Shown here: positions 1 to 12,238 of the stretch, piece by piece
Numbering within the stretch: the stretch's first letter is position 1
How the letters are laid out: each line of letters begins with the position of its first letter
Assembly: GCA_032622095.1 (NCBI GenBank)
Contig: CP136064.1
Location: 133,369,129 to 133,433,128, forward strand
Direction of reading: 5' to 3'
Length of the DNA: 64,000 bases
DNA from: Siphonodentalium dalli
Taxonomy: Eukaryota; Mollusca; Scaphopoda; Gadilida; Siphonodentaliidae
Translations under genes and position numbers: made by a program
The notes under the pieces: model-generated
What the model saw: only the letters and a program-made list of their open reading frames with translations
The model's database searches: none
What the model was told of the DNA's origin: nothing

Positions 1-234
1 GGTAAGATCACATGGCCAGAGTTGAAAGGTTACATCCGGTTACCTGTTTAAATTCATTTCCGGCTCAACCGGAAGTTCCTAATTTCGTACGGAGAAATTT
101 CGTACTGATTAGGTAACCGCTAAGGCAAAGTTCTCCTTTACGTTCTTATAACCCACAATGGATGATACCACATAGTTCAGTGTGTAAGTGTCTTCTATAA
201 GAAATATCTATTATACTTATGAAAATAGGATATT
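1..234 (+). mobile_element. Right end of an upstream DIRS-type retrotransposon
   Basis: This segment is nearly identical to 61807-62040, the right inverted terminal repeat of the DIRS element at 55571-62040. It is also the reverse complement of most of that element's left terminal repeat near 55598-55795. It is therefore the last part of a second DIRS copy whose body lies upstream of the window. One base differs from the downstream copy within this stretch, an A at about 157 against a G. Confidence 0.85.
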
Positions 235-498
235 CCAACATAACATCTTTTTACATCTTGTGTTGTAGCGTCCATATCTCTTTATAGGTCTTTTGTTGTA
301 GCTTCAATATCGTCTTTTTACATGCTTAATTTTTGCATTTTCAACACTTGGATTTGAGACACAAATAAAGAGCTATAATGATGATTTATGCCAATTTTGT
401 TTTGTTCTGCCGATAATTAAGATATTGACGGGCACATAGTTACATTTTTCCTTCCTTTATATTGCAAAATGTTGACATAGAATACTCGTTTTGGCCAA
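235..498. other. Flank between DIRS end and inverted-repeat element
   Basis: AT-rich sequence with a pair of related short segments around 250-320 (both contain TCTTTTTACAT and GTTGTAGC). I see no coding potential. The same sequence is found at 62041-62304. Confidence 0.5.
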
Positions 499-3400
499 TA
501 GTGTGGTCGTCAGAGGGTTCGACCCGGAAGAAATTGGTATAGAAGCGGTTTTGGTGTCATTCGACGCGGGAGAATCTCGTGTATAACATATCCAAAATCC
601 GCTAAAATCCGCTTTGGGCAAAATTCAGGATCCAACATGGCGTCCAACATGGCTGCCGTTAGTCAAAAGATAATCTGACTGAGATTAATTCGATAACAGT
701 GAGAACAAATGTTGTCATATGTATACATTTTTGCAAAGGTAAAATGTTGTGCCACCTGTTTATGGCAAAAATGGAACCCATCGTCCCAGATGGCCGCCAA
801 AATGGCGGCCTAAACTCGAACATTTGAAGTTTTTGCCTAATATCTTAAAGATCAATTCCTGTTGTTTGATAATGGTTCAGACTGGCGACATTGATTAGTC
901 ATATTCATGTTAATTCATCATTGGAGCAATGAAAGATACCATAAATGGGGTCCCAGACTCATCTACACCCTCAAAAATTCGATTTTACAGAACGCGGTAT
1001 AAAATTCCACAAAACTCTCCATTGTGATTACAGTCATATATCAACAAGAAATGGACAGAACTGTACAATGTAAGTTGGGCATACCAATATCTATAAATAC
1101 TCCAATTCAATGAAACCCAAATTGGCGCTTTGTCTCAAAATGGCTGCCAAAATGTTGGTCAAAATATGGAAAATGGCGGATATTGATCACAGTGTCATTC
1201 AATCCATTATAAGTAGTGGTTGATGAATAAAATTGACTAAATAAATACGAATGTATACCTCTTTATGATGCCATTATGCTTGCTCTATGTAAAAACTTAA
1301 AAATCAGTACCAAAAATGGCTGCCAAAATGGCCACCCGATGTGAAAAATACAATTTTTTATCACTTCTGTTTATCACTTGTTGCTCTCTGAACTGGGAAA
1401 CAATGGGTATATTCTTCCAATGATCGTGTCAACTGATCATTACAGCAATGACATTTCTAATAGATTAGATCATAGTTTACTCCGGTCCTTCACTAATAAG
1501 TTATAACGAATGCGGTATGAAATTTAACCAAAATCGACTTTGGGGTTCTGGTCATATTTGATATTTAGGGATGAGCAGATCTTGTCTACAAAATAATTGA
1601 TCGTTTCTTTTATATGTGAACATTCCATCTCAAATAGACCAAAAGAAACAATAAATTTTATCTAATATGGCTTCCAAAACGAAAATGGTAGACTCTGCCC
1701 AGCTTATCACATAATGGAAGTTGTGAGTGGTGGATGCAGTTGATAGTTGGCTCATATACATGTATGTGGCTCATATACATCAAAACTATTTATTTTCAAT
1801 CTTTTGGTGGCTTCCCGCGGGTTGATAAAATCTCGACTCATCAGTGCTATAATGTCGTATATCCATTATGGCGGGAAATGAGTATTTGATACCATTCGAA
1901 TCATGAGAAAAATCCAATCCGATGGGCCAAACTGTCCTTGCATTGGATGACAAATATTCGCACAAACCAGTGAAGCAAATGTCGTATCTCCAGCGATCTT
2001 TACAATTATTCGTGCTATGAGGTCGTATGTCCAACAGCAGCCAATCGGATGCTTCATGTTGTCCACGTGACTTCTGTTTTGTGTTTGTGAATTCTAAAAT
2101 GTGTGCTATATGGCAGTATCTCCATGTTAGTCACGTGATCATTTGGTGATTTAAATTTTGTGATTGTTCCACACATTGCTGTATGATGATGCACATGGGT
2201 GAATTTTCATAGTGTAGAATAGGCACTTTATAGTTCATAGACACATGCGATTGCCACCATATTTAGCTTAATCTGCATTTATTAGCACAACTTCATTATA
2301 GCACGGAAACGAATCGTCGCTGGCATACGCAAAATGTCATATCTCCAAACAAGCTATTGCTTTTTAAAAGAAAACGAGGGAATAAACAGAAAACAATATG
2401 TGGTTCAATGAACAGCTGTCAGTTTTCATTGGGATAAATACAACAATACTTCATGCTTTGTCAACATTAGGAGAAATGTTGTCTAAAAACTTCAACCTTC
2501 ATTTTCTCGGAAAGTTGAAAATGTGGGTTACATTATAGCACTGATGCGACAAAATATTAACTATTCGGGCTCGGCCATCATTTTCAAGTTTCAAGCTGGA
2601 ACTAAATGTAGCCCATGGATTCCCCATTTCGACATGTAAGAAAAGTATTTTTACTCTGATCTCTTCCCAGATATCAACTCTCCGGTAAATGGTGATCTCT
2701 TATGTTCTAGAAAATACGTGTGCCAAATACATATATGTATGAAGAAACTATCCCCATACATTGTTTACACATCGACTCCGTAAGTATGTGGAGGTTTTCT
2801 TGGACAAGCGGGATTTTCAAACCTCGAAACCGTCCGTACAAACAATAAAAGTTAATAGGAAATGACGTTGGATGTAGGTCTAGAGTACGTCGTCCGCATG
2901 AAATAGTTTTCGTGTCATTAATTTGCACATATTTCGTGCTCTGATGAGCATGGATGAACGCCTTATGTGGCAGTTTGATTGTCTAACATCCGGAAAATAA
3001 CATGTTCATTGTTCACATTTCTTAGACAAACATGTTGTTAATCACCATGTTCATGTGGCATTTCTATCCAATGACAACCTTGAAATGCCAGTTAATCAAG
3101 CTAAAGGGTTGATACCTTTACGCCTACGGGTCAGATCCAGCCGTGACGCACATTGTGTCTACATATCATTGATGAAATTCACTAAATGTGTAGAAGATAT
3201 AGGTGCGTCTATATATGTACTAGAATGTGTCTATCCACCTGTATATACCCACAATCGCATGACACGGAATTGTCACATAAAGTGTGAAGGGTATACAATG
3301 TACGTGCGAATTTTCATTTTTCCTCTTGATATTGAAGAAAATAATTTTACTTTGAAACTCCCCAGCTCCGATAACCAACTTGCCCACCAATTAAGTAAAC

Positions 3401-4807
3401 CCCAGATTATTCGCTTTTCCCTCCTGTCCTTTTCACTTTCGCCAGCACTGGAAAACCTATTATAGCATGATGCTTCCGATGCCCATATATTTGATGTTCC
3501 GAATAGTCGTTATAAGTAGAAATGTTGACACTGTGTTTTCAAATAATCCAGATTCGTAGCAATTTAATTTCTTTTTAATTGATTTCCAGATAGTCCCTCG
3601 TAATAAGTGGACATCGTGTTGGATCCTGCAGTAGATACTGCTTAGTTGGAACATTTCGGGCTGAACTGATTGTGGTAGTAGATTATTGGCAACATGTTTA
3701 ATAGGTCTGTCATCGTTAGCTCACAACCGAAGTGTTGTTTCGGCTTTCCTCTGAGCAGAACTTAAATTTCGACAATTTTTGGTGGCCATTTTGGTAGCCA
3801 TCTTAGCATTTTGAATCGTGATTGGCTACTCATACCCACAAAAAACATTGATTTCAATCAATGATGTGTATTGGTGCCGAATTGGCGTTTTGTCGAATGG
3901 GTTTTCGTGAATAACTACATATTTGCTATTTTCATTATTATTGGCGACCATGTTGGACGCCATCTTGAATTCTGTATTTTCCCCAAAGCGGATTTTAGCG
4001 GATTTTGGATATGTTATACACGAGATTCTCCCGCGTCAAATGACAACAAAACCGTTTCTTTACCAATTCCTTCTGGGTCTAACCCTCTGACGACCATTCT
4101 AAATATCTGCCATTTTCCATATTTTGACCGCCATTTTGGCAGCCATTTTAAGACAAAGCGCCAATTTGGGTTTCATTGAATTGGAGTAATTATAGATAAT
4201 GGTATGCCCAACTTACATTGTACAGTTCTGTCCATTTCTTGTTGATATACGACTGGAATCCCAATGGCGATTTTTGTGGAATTTTATACCGCGTTCTGTA
4301 AAATCAAATTTTTGAGGGTGTATATGAGTCTGGGACCCCATTTATGGTATCTTTCATTGCTCCAATGATGAATTAACATGAATATGACTAATCAATGTCG
4401 CCAGTCTGAACCATTATCAAACAACAGGAATTGATCTTTAAGATATTAGGCAAAAGTTTCAAATTTTCGAATTTAGGCCACCATTTTGGCAGCCATCTGG
4501 GGCGAGGGGTTCCATTTTTTTCTATAGATATGTGGCATAATACTTTACCTTCGCAAAAATGTATACATTTGTATTAATATGGCAACATTTGTTCTCATTA
4601 TGTCGAATTAATCTCAGTCAGAATCTCTTTTGATTAAAGGCGGCCATGTTGGACGCCATGTTGGATCCTGGATTTTGCCCAAAGCGGATTTTAGCGGATT
4701 TTGGATATGTTGTAGCAGAGATTCTCCCGCGTTGAATGACACCGAGATCGCTTCTATACCAATTTATTCTGGGTTGACCCCTTTTTTTGCGTACCACGAC
4801 CACACTA
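499..4807. mobile_element. Large element with about 700 bp inverted arms (element X)
   Basis: Positions 499-1184 are the inverted complement of 4102-4807, with scattered mismatches and indels. The outer tips share TAGTGTGGTCGT. Both arms are rich in CAAAATGGCGGC-like motifs. The right side also carries an inner direct duplication: 3949-4098 resembles 4640-4790, and both include GCGGATTTTAGCGGATTTTG. The 2.9 kb between the arms (1185-4101) has no ORF longer than 136 codons and no recognisable transposase, so the element looks non-autonomous. I could not define a convincing target duplication: the bases beside the two tips differ (TTGGCCAA on the left, CAACAAAA on the right). The left half recurs at 62305-64000. 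Confidence 0.7.
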
Positions 4808-7800
4808 CAACAAAATGATAACTAATGAAACAGAAACTAAGCGAAATTAAGGTGTTTCACGGAGAATATTTAAGCAGACGAGTTCTATGCGCACGATCAT
4901 TTATGCTGTGATAGTAATAAATACGTCAAGACGTCACACAGAAAAGCAGAACTGATTACTGCATGGATAATTAGACTACGTCACAAATCGTCTGTTCAAA
5001 AACCGACTTTCCCGCCAAATTTTCCAGGAAAGACAAAACATTTACTAACTTGTGTGTGGCGGAACTTGTTGGGAAAGCTGGGTGACTATGTGCACAAGTC
5101 AGACCCTATTTGATTATTGTAATATGCACATAATTACTTGTTGGCAATAGTTTAAGAGAAAATCATGATTTTGTTTCTGTGGATAATTTTGGTTGTGAAT
5201 TTATACGACGTTTTGCCAGGTATACGAAATAACTGAATTATCGATTTGTACTTTACGATGTTTTAAGAACTGCCTAGTGGCCGTCAAAATTAGTGACAAA
5301 CGGTTATAAATTATTAAATGGTAGTTAGATTTGTTTTGTTTTGTACCTTTGTCGTGTGGAGAAATGTCAGAGATTAAAATAACATAAAGTAGCCTATCGT
5401 GATGCATATTTGATATATTTATATAACGTTTCCCTGATGTACACTATATTTGTGCCATACTTTCAATGGTTTATAGCCATACATACAATCATGATACATC
5501 ACATGGATCATTAATTAATAAACTTTTGAAATCATTGTGGTAGCATAGTATATGTATAGCTGTGTATGCAACACATTTCCTGGCTGCTACTTGCGTTGCA
5601 CAAATATCTGGTATACAACAAAATTTAAGTACATATACCATAATTGGGGCTAATTTGAGACAGTTTTATGGTATTTCAAAGTTAACTTGAAGTGAACGAC
5701 TAGGCCCATAGCCACATATCACTAAACTGATCACATATCATCAAAGAAATTTATCCCTTCTACAGCCTTCATAATTGGCTACGGCAATCAGTATTGCCGA
5801 AGCAATTTGCTGAAGCAAACTGGGCCACGGCATACTGTTGCCGTAGCGGATTGCCGAAGCCAAACAATCTGAATTAAGAGGGCTGCTTCTAAAAGTTCCA
5901 CACTATTATGGATGTCGAAGATAGTGTCTCAAAATCAAGTTATGCCAACAAGGGAAATAGGTGTGTCCTACTATACATATGCACCATCCTTCTCAGTTGG
6001 TCCAATATGGGCCTAGTAGCAGGGTAGACCCAATATGGTGGGTTAGATTTCAGCAACGTAAAATTCTGCAAGGGTTTCAGTTTCGGAACCTCTTATAACC
6101 ATCTACCTCCACATTAAACACGTTTGTCTGGGAGCTTTTTTCGAACAGGAAAGGGCAATATGAACCAGTTGCCTTCACCTGGAGTATATTGTACTAACAT
6201 TGAAATTGATTTCGTTCTTGCATTTCGGATGGAATTTCCACTCATTGACTTGGACTCTACACTCACTTTGTCTGGGGGTCACTGTAAACAACGTGGCATT
6301 ACGAAGTGGCGTGTCTATGCCAGGAAATTTTATATGGTTTCAATAAATTTGAAATGATGAGCCTTTCTAGTTAACTGTCAGGTCTAACCTGGTGGTTATG
6401 GTTTCCAGATAGACTGGGTATATATTCTACTCTCGTAATCTCGTATATCGCTAGGTTTTCTCAGAATTTACGTATGATTGGTTTAGCTAGCTGGCGCGGT
6501 TGTCACATGCTGCATTTATGTATATCAATGTTCTGCATGAGACGAAAAATAATATATACTATGTACTCGTCCTTTCTAATATAAGGACATGATGGGTCAT
6601 TAGTCAAGGTAGAGTACTCGGCGAACGGATGTATGGACGGACGGCCAAATGGTCGGGCGTCCGTATGGACAGCCAGAAGTGAGACATGTACACACATACA
6701 CAGAGCTAGAGAAATAGTAAGGCAGACAGCCAATCGATTAGATCATTTGATATCAGAACATGGCTTGCACAAACAATAGAACAAATGTCACTTTCCCCGC
6801 CTGGCCGATGATTGAGGATCAAAATAGGTTGATAAATATGTGAAATATTTTATGGAAATTCATTTGCTGCGGAAATACTCACTCAAGTCATATAATTTAG
6901 AACAAACCGGTCTAAGAAACAATAAAGAACGTTCATTGTTAGTTTCTAACTAAATACTTATTGGCTAGTAGTTCCCTTTGGGAAATATTTAGATAATAAG
7001 TTCACAAAATGTCCATGTTTATTGAACTTATATTATCTAAACAATTTTCAAACATGAATAGGAATCCTTCTGTGCTTTATTTGCATACCGTGTACTCATA
7101 GAAACCACTCGTGACCCAAATCAAAAGAATTCACTTACATAATCTAATGATGTGTGTTGGTAGCGCATGCATGTCTTGATATGAATACGACGAAGCCTTT
7201 CCATGTAGATCAATGCCTGTGACAGAAATATTACCACCGCCAGAATGTGGGTATTGAAATATACGGTACTGACATAATGACATAACACATTTTACCAAGC
7301 ACTACCTTATAGTAACATTCTTCCTAATCAACAACATGTATTGATTACGTACTCTGAATAATGCAGCGGATATTATAGTCATGATTTGAAATGGCACTTC
7401 TTGATGTGACGTCATATGCCATTCTGGGCATGACGCTATTTTTCAGATACTGATTCTCCTGGCTGCCAGTCTGTTTGACGACGTCACACGACGTTTGCGT
7501 TCAAACAGCACAGCTTATTTGTCTCTCTTTTATCTTTGGGCACCATGGAACACGAAAATGTGATAAACTACTAATTTTTCATTTCTGCGACATCGACTTT
7601 AAAAGTTTCTGAGATGTGCATTCGCTTCGATCGATGTTTATTTTATTTTGCATCGAAAGGAGTAAAGCTGAATTGTGTTTATTTTGCAGATGTCTTTTAA
7701 TTTTGTTTTATATACTTTCACCTCTAAATAATTTCATGTTATTTTCCCACTCCTGGTCTTCATTCGTGTGCAGTGTAGTTACCGTTCAATATGATGTTGT

Positions 7801-8087
7801 AAAATATAAAAGATGACATACATTCATAATTGCACTGGTTATTATATATCAATGATGCGATATATAGAGGATCTCCAACGAGTCCCCAGTTTATAGCGAA
7901 ATTTACCAAACGATCCCAGTAAATTAGATCTATGGAGACCCAATTCACTGGACAAGTTTTGTAAATTTTGTTATAAACTGGCAAAGAGTTGAATTCTATT
8001 TATTACTTGATCCAAAACCTCCATAAACGTTCTTTATATGATTAATAAATGGGATGAGAAACTATAAGCAGCTTATATAAGGCAAGC
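4808..8087. other. Intronic sequence, no gene recognised
   Basis: This 3.3 kb stretch has only short ORFs without recognisable domains. At about 5778-5860 there are several copies of a CTACGGCAA/TTGCCGTAG motif in both orientations that can fold. A GGAC-rich patch lies at 6615-6670. No splice-bounded exon with recognisable similarity was found. It lies in the BRCC3-like intron upstream of 8766. Confidence 0.4.
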
Positions 8088-8410
8088 TAGCGGCCTTGGT
8101 GGCTCAATCGGTTAGGGGTACAACTCCAAGCAATTTTGCCCTCCAGTGCTGGCAATAAGGGTTCAAATACGCATGTTTCCATCATGGATTTTGTAACTCG
8201 AAATCGTTATTTGCAATATCTGGTGGAGTTGTCAGTTACTCGCTAGTGGTTTGCCACACATGGTCAACGAGTTTATCAGCCATTGAAATCACTGTTAGAT
8301 TAGCCATAATTTGACAATTTCTTCCACCACTAAAACTGGCAATGTCGTGATATGGCCTTAGTTGCTTTCAGCAACATTAAACCCCAATCAATCAAACATT
8401 CAATCAATCA
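8088..8410 (+). mobile_element. tRNA-derived SINE with ATCA-type tail
   Basis: The 323 bp element is bounded by a perfect 11 bp target duplication ATAAGGCAAGC at 8077-8087 and 8411-8421. Its head resembles a tRNA with an internal Pol III promoter. A box A-like TGGCTCAATCGG lies near 8099, and a box B-like GGTTCAAATAC lies near 8160. The body ends in a tail of CAATCAATCA units. This is the usual structure of a SINE moved by LINE machinery. The body resembles the broadly conserved metazoan/molluscan SINE domains, but naming the family would need a database match. Its position is intronic, about 350 bp upstream of a host exon. Confidence 0.85.
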
Positions 8411-8421
8411 ATAAGGCAAGC

Positions 8422-8765
8422 CAGAAGTTTGTCTCCGCGTCAAGAAATAGTGCCAGATAGAAAATACGCTTTGAGGTATTTAATAATGACTTAAATTTAA
8501 TGAAATATTCGTTCAAACTAAATCAACATTGGCCACAAAGATCGATTTAGCAAATGGAATGCGAACAGATGACGGAATTCAAAGGTCACATTTCCATACA
8601 ACAGTACACCTGGCGCTATTTCTGTTATACAACGGTCGTTGGTTGCAAGTATTTCAGAATGAGGTTATATGAAAGAAGGGTTGGATCATGTAATAAGGAG
8701 ATATTCTGACAACACCATTGGCATGCTTCATTAAACCAAATGAGCCAGAGTCATTTTATTTGCAG
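8422..8765. other. Intron just upstream of a BRCC3-like exon
   Basis: No element or gene is recognised here. The last bases (TTTTATTTGCAG) form a good 3' splice site with a pyrimidine-rich tract directly before the exon at 8766. Confidence 0.5.
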
Positions 8766-8818
8766 CAAAATACAGTCCAGATAACATGCTTCCAATCTGT
8801 AGAAGAAAGCACAGATCA
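8766..8818 (+). CDS. BRCC3: BRCC3/BRCC36-like deubiquitinase, middle exon
   Basis: This 53 bp exon is bounded by a strong acceptor (ATTTGCAG) and a consensus donor (GTGAGT). It encodes QNTVQITCFQSVEESTDQ, with the last codon split. The TCFQS core matches the segment after the catalytic MPN core of BRCC36, the K63-specific JAMM deubiquitinase of the BRCA1-A (nuclear) and BRISC (cytoplasmic) complexes. Phases agree with its neighbours: it starts in phase 0, as the exon type at 55054-55142 ends, and stops after two bases of a CAG codon that the exon at 31404 completes. The join goes from this exon straight to the RIEVPLH segment. It therefore lacks the extra loop found in the long vertebrate isoform. 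The gene's earlier exons would lie upstream of the window. Confidence 0.72.
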
Positions 8819-9710
8819 GTGAGTTCTTTGTATCTAATTTATAACAGTAGATATCTTTATTATATGACTATGACTATTCTTCCCTAAATACCACTATTGT
8901 TTGACGATCGAATCCAAATAGTCGGATCACACTGAGTGAGATTTCCCCGGAACAAATCAGATCACACTCCTACGGAAATTGCCAAATTAACGACGAAGAA
9001 CTATTTATCCGTAAAAAATAGACTATGGTCTGCTATGGTTAGAAAATTGAAATGCTGAAGTGAAAAAACTCTGTAATTTAAAAATGGTTATTATTGTAAA
9101 CTGGACGTCATAATAATAAACCTTTTATCACAGTAGTGAGTTGATCTGTGTCGTCGCATCACGTCTCGTTGAGGTGGGCAAATTGCCAGATCAAACTCGC
9201 TGCCTGCGGCAACTCGTTTGATCCGGCAATCTGCCCACCTCAACTCGACGTGATACTACGACACGGATCAACACACTGTTGTGATAATATGTATGTATTT
9301 TGCTTGTGATACTGTTGATCTATTAAAGACCACAATTATATAAAAAGTTCAATTTTTGGGCACAAAAAGTTTGACTGATACACACAGAATGATAAAAATG
9401 AACATTGCAGAAAGTTTTTCCAGCAGCAAAACATCCACACAACAACCACATCTTCCTTAAACTCAACTTTTCCTGCTCATTTTGTTCTTCGTCAACATTT
9501 TGTTCCATAAAAAAAATTAAAAAAATTAAACTTCAGATTTAACTGTTTTGTGACAATGTCATAAATTCCAATGTTATATTTATGACAGACCAGTTATGTT
9601 GTTGTGCTGGATAAAAATCATCCAGTTTGTGACAATTGCCTTTTGTGGATCTAGGTAGAATACCTGGAAAATGTTGTACGCTCATCAGGTTTCGTAAAAT
9701 TAACACACTT
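8819..9710. other. Intronic sequence with one large palindrome
   Basis: Only short, unrecognised ORFs are present. The notable structure is the palindrome at 9125-9287, listed separately. Confidence 0.4.
9125..9287. repeat. Long imperfect palindrome (foldback MITE-like)
   Basis: The left arm 9125-9195 is the inverted complement of 9216-9287 with a few mismatches and a loop of about 20 bases. The outer ends are TTATCACAG and its complement-like CTGTTGTGATAA, and the inner ends are GATCAAAC and GTTTGATC. Arms of about 71 bp would form a near-complete hairpin. No transposase is encoded. The shape fits a small foldback element or a fold-back MITE, but I found no target duplication. Confidence 0.75.
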
Positions 9711-9974
9711 TTAGCTCACCGGTGTACTGAGACGAAGTCTCCGGTGGAGCTATAGTCATCACTCCTCGTCCATCCGTCCGTCCATCCATCATCCGTCCGT
9801 CCGTCTGTCGGTCCGTCAACAATTCTTAGAACATCTTATCTCGATCCATAGGACTGAATGGGTTCATATTTGGTGTGGATGTTCCCTAGGTGACTCACAT
9901 TCAGATTTGTTCAAATGAGGTCATTGGGTCAAATAGTTGTGAAAACAGGGTCATAACTCTTTCCCTCCATAGTA

Positions 9975-11423
9975 CAGTAAAACCTCTCTAAACTGAACAT
10001 CCTTCGGACTGGCCCTTCCGTTCGGTTTAGAGAGGTGTTCGGTTTATAGAAAATGGCGTCACCATCGATGATATATTGCCGCCGTTTAATACCAAGAATG
10101 ACCAAGACTGCATTATTGATTACTGAGAATTTTTTGAATAATTACGAGAACCAAGCCTGGGTATAATTTTTATTTGAGTGCAGGACAAAATGTCAGGTAC
10201 CAGATGAGTGGTGAAAATGGCACCTGACTTATTATTTCTCTGTATGCTATTGCCCAAACTTAATAGTCTATCATCCGATTTACGTGCTGACAACATTACC
10301 GGAATTTCCAAAACCTACATCGTACAACCGAAACTGAAACGAAATGCGGAAGTATGACACTGCCTGTTATTAGTCTCGCAATCCACTGTGAGGAATGGAG
10401 AAAAATACTACACCTTTGGCTGATAAACACAAGTTTTACATAATAAAATTCATTTGATACGATTTTCAGACAATGCCACGACATTAACCCCGATCGAAAA
10501 ATATCTATTACGTTTCGCCATATTCCGGTGCTAGTTTTCAGAACAACTCTGTTTTTTCCAGATATAATTTTATCGCTGGGGAAACCCAGAGCCCACACAG
10601 AAAAATAATTTCGATTAGCGCCGGTATTCTTGCAAAAAGGAACGCGACAATAAAGGCTACCCAAACAACCACATATAGAAACTGTTCAAATATAACAGAC
10701 GAGCATCATGACCATGCCGACTTCATGATCGTCGCTTCTGTCATGGATTGCGTCGTCTTCTTCATCGTCGTCGGTGGCATTGTCTGTGGGTTTTGCGATG
10801 TGAGCGGCGATCAACGTAAACAGAGTCCAATTAACTCAACACAATAACTGTTGCAAAAACAATATGTCAGAGCTCTAATTCTCGATCTGTGAAGTCACCA
10901 TTGTTCACTCAATGTGTGAAATGAGCATAGATATCTAATCAGACTCCTGTTGTTACAATCCGGTTCAAAGCATACGCCGAACAAAAGAACGCTAATTAAA
11001 TGGTCTGCTTATACTAGAGTACGTAATCACTATACCATTATACGCACTCTCGTCTCGTCTCGTCTCGACTGATCTCATCTCGACCGATCTCATCTCGTCT
11101 GATCTCGTCCGGTATTCTTAAACGGTCCGCTTATACTAGAGTACGTAATCACTATACCATTATACGCACTCTCGTCTCGTCTCGACTGATCTCATCTCGA
11201 CCGATGTCATCTCGTCTGATCTCGTCCGGTATTCAGAGGTAATAATCAAGTGTTCGCTTAATTATGGACTAACAAACCTGTCCGGTATTCGGAATATAGA
11301 GGTTCCGGATTTTAGAGGTCATTTTTAGTGAGAATGCACTTGGGTGAATTCGGGACCAGACAATTCATTCCGATTGAGGAGGGATTCGGAGTGTAGAGGG
11401 TCCGGTATGTAGAGGTTTCACTG
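9975..11423. mobile_element. Tigger/pogo-like (TcMar) non-autonomous DNA transposon
   Basis: The 1,449 bp element starts CAGTAAAACCTCTC and ends GAGGTTTCACTG, giving terminal inverted repeats of the CAGT-AAACCTCT type known from Tigger/pogo members of the Tc1/mariner superfamily. A TA target duplication lies at 9973-9974 and 11424-11425. The uninterrupted sequence CATAGTAATTCTTAAAAC in sister copies confirms the insertion point. A 17 bp inverted pair next to the left end (9982-10034) can form a hairpin. No DDE transposase could be recognised in the interior; the longest ORF is an unrecognised 122 codons on the - strand. It is probably a deletion derivative. Confidence 0.85.
11002..11234. repeat. 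122 bp tandem duplication with GTCTC-rich core
   Basis: Two copies begin at 11002 (GGTCTGCTTATACTAG) and 11124 (GGTCCGCTTATACTAG). Each contains a run of CTCGTCTCG-like units and ends with CTCGTCCGGTATTC. The duplication lies inside the Tigger-like element, so it arose within or was carried by that element. Confidence 0.85.
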
Positions 11424-12238
11424 TAATTCTTAAAACAACTTCTCAAGTGCCATCAGGCCGAATGGTTTCATATTTGGTATGAAGGATCCTTGGGTGACTG
11501 GGGTTCAGATTTTTTTAAATGTGGTCACTGGATCAAATGTGGTCGGAGCCAGGGACATAACTAAAAAAAAAAAAATTAAGATTTAACTCAATTAAACCAA
11601 AAAAAATATATATATTTTTTGAATAAAGTTTTATTTTTTAATTTAATTTAGATTCAACACCTTGTTAGTTCAACTTACTTTGTAAGTTTGAGCTATTGCC
11701 ATGGGTTGGCGATGTCCGTGTGTGCATGTGTGTGTCCGTATGTCCGTCAGCAATTTCCTTTGGCACGGGCTACAGGTCGTAGCTTTGGTCTGATCTTTAT
11801 GAAATTTGTCATGAATGTTGACATTGACATGTAGATGGGAACGAGTCATTTTGGGGTCATTCGGCCAAAAAACATGGCCGCTGGTGGCCATCTTGGATTT
11901 CAAAATTAAATCCATTGGCGCTGGCTACAGGCTGTACTGTTTGTGTGATCATCATAAAATTTGTCAAGAATGTTAACATTTACATGTATATGGGAACGAG
12001 TCATTTTAGGATCATTCAGCCAAAAAACATGGCCGCTGGTGGCCATCTTGGATTTTACTCTTTGCATCACTAAATCCTTTGACACATCCTACAGACCACA
12101 TCTCTGATCCGATCATCACCAAACTTCATATGGATCATCGGTGCGACCTTTAGATGGGAACGAGTCATTTTGGGGTCATTTAGCCAAAATACATTTTACT
12201 CTTTGCATCACTAAATACTTTCGCGCGGGCTACAGGTC

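Larger units (their letters stand above)
1..2193 (+). repeat. 61.8 kb-spaced direct repeat, copy 1
   Basis: Positions 1-2193 match 61807-64000 base for base. I count about seven differences: six substitutions and one inserted C near 62600, which shifts the offset from 61806 to 61807. The match covers the DIRS right end, 264 bases of flank and the left 1.7 kb of the inverted-repeat element. It runs to both window edges, so the true repeat is longer. Because flank and element are shared together, independent insertions cannot explain it. Confidence 0.97.
9711..11600 (+). mobile_element. Hairpin-headed repeat, family B copy 1 (split)
   Basis: The head at 9713 reads AGCTCACC, then GAGACGAAGTCTC, then GGTGGAGCT, so it folds on itself. 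It is followed by a CTATAGTCATC segment and GTCCGTCC simple repeat. The body carries the family's repeated phrases (TTTGTTCAAATGAGGTCA, CAGGGTCATAACTC, ATTCTTAAAACA). At 9973 the body is interrupted by a Tigger-like element and resumes at 11426 at exactly the point predicted by other copies (22160, 43325). The 3' end is unclear: it runs into an A-rich and AT-rich tract before the next element at 11666. Confidence 0.7.

Noticed and set aside
2900-2965. Hammerhead ribozyme core (CTGATGAG near 2941)
   Set aside because: No GAAA at the required spacing and no stems around it. Other CTGATGA sites in the window also lack the core.
3055-3465. 136-codon ORF inside element X
   Set aside because: No recognisable domain, no similar ORF on the arms, and composition like the surrounding AT-rich sequence.
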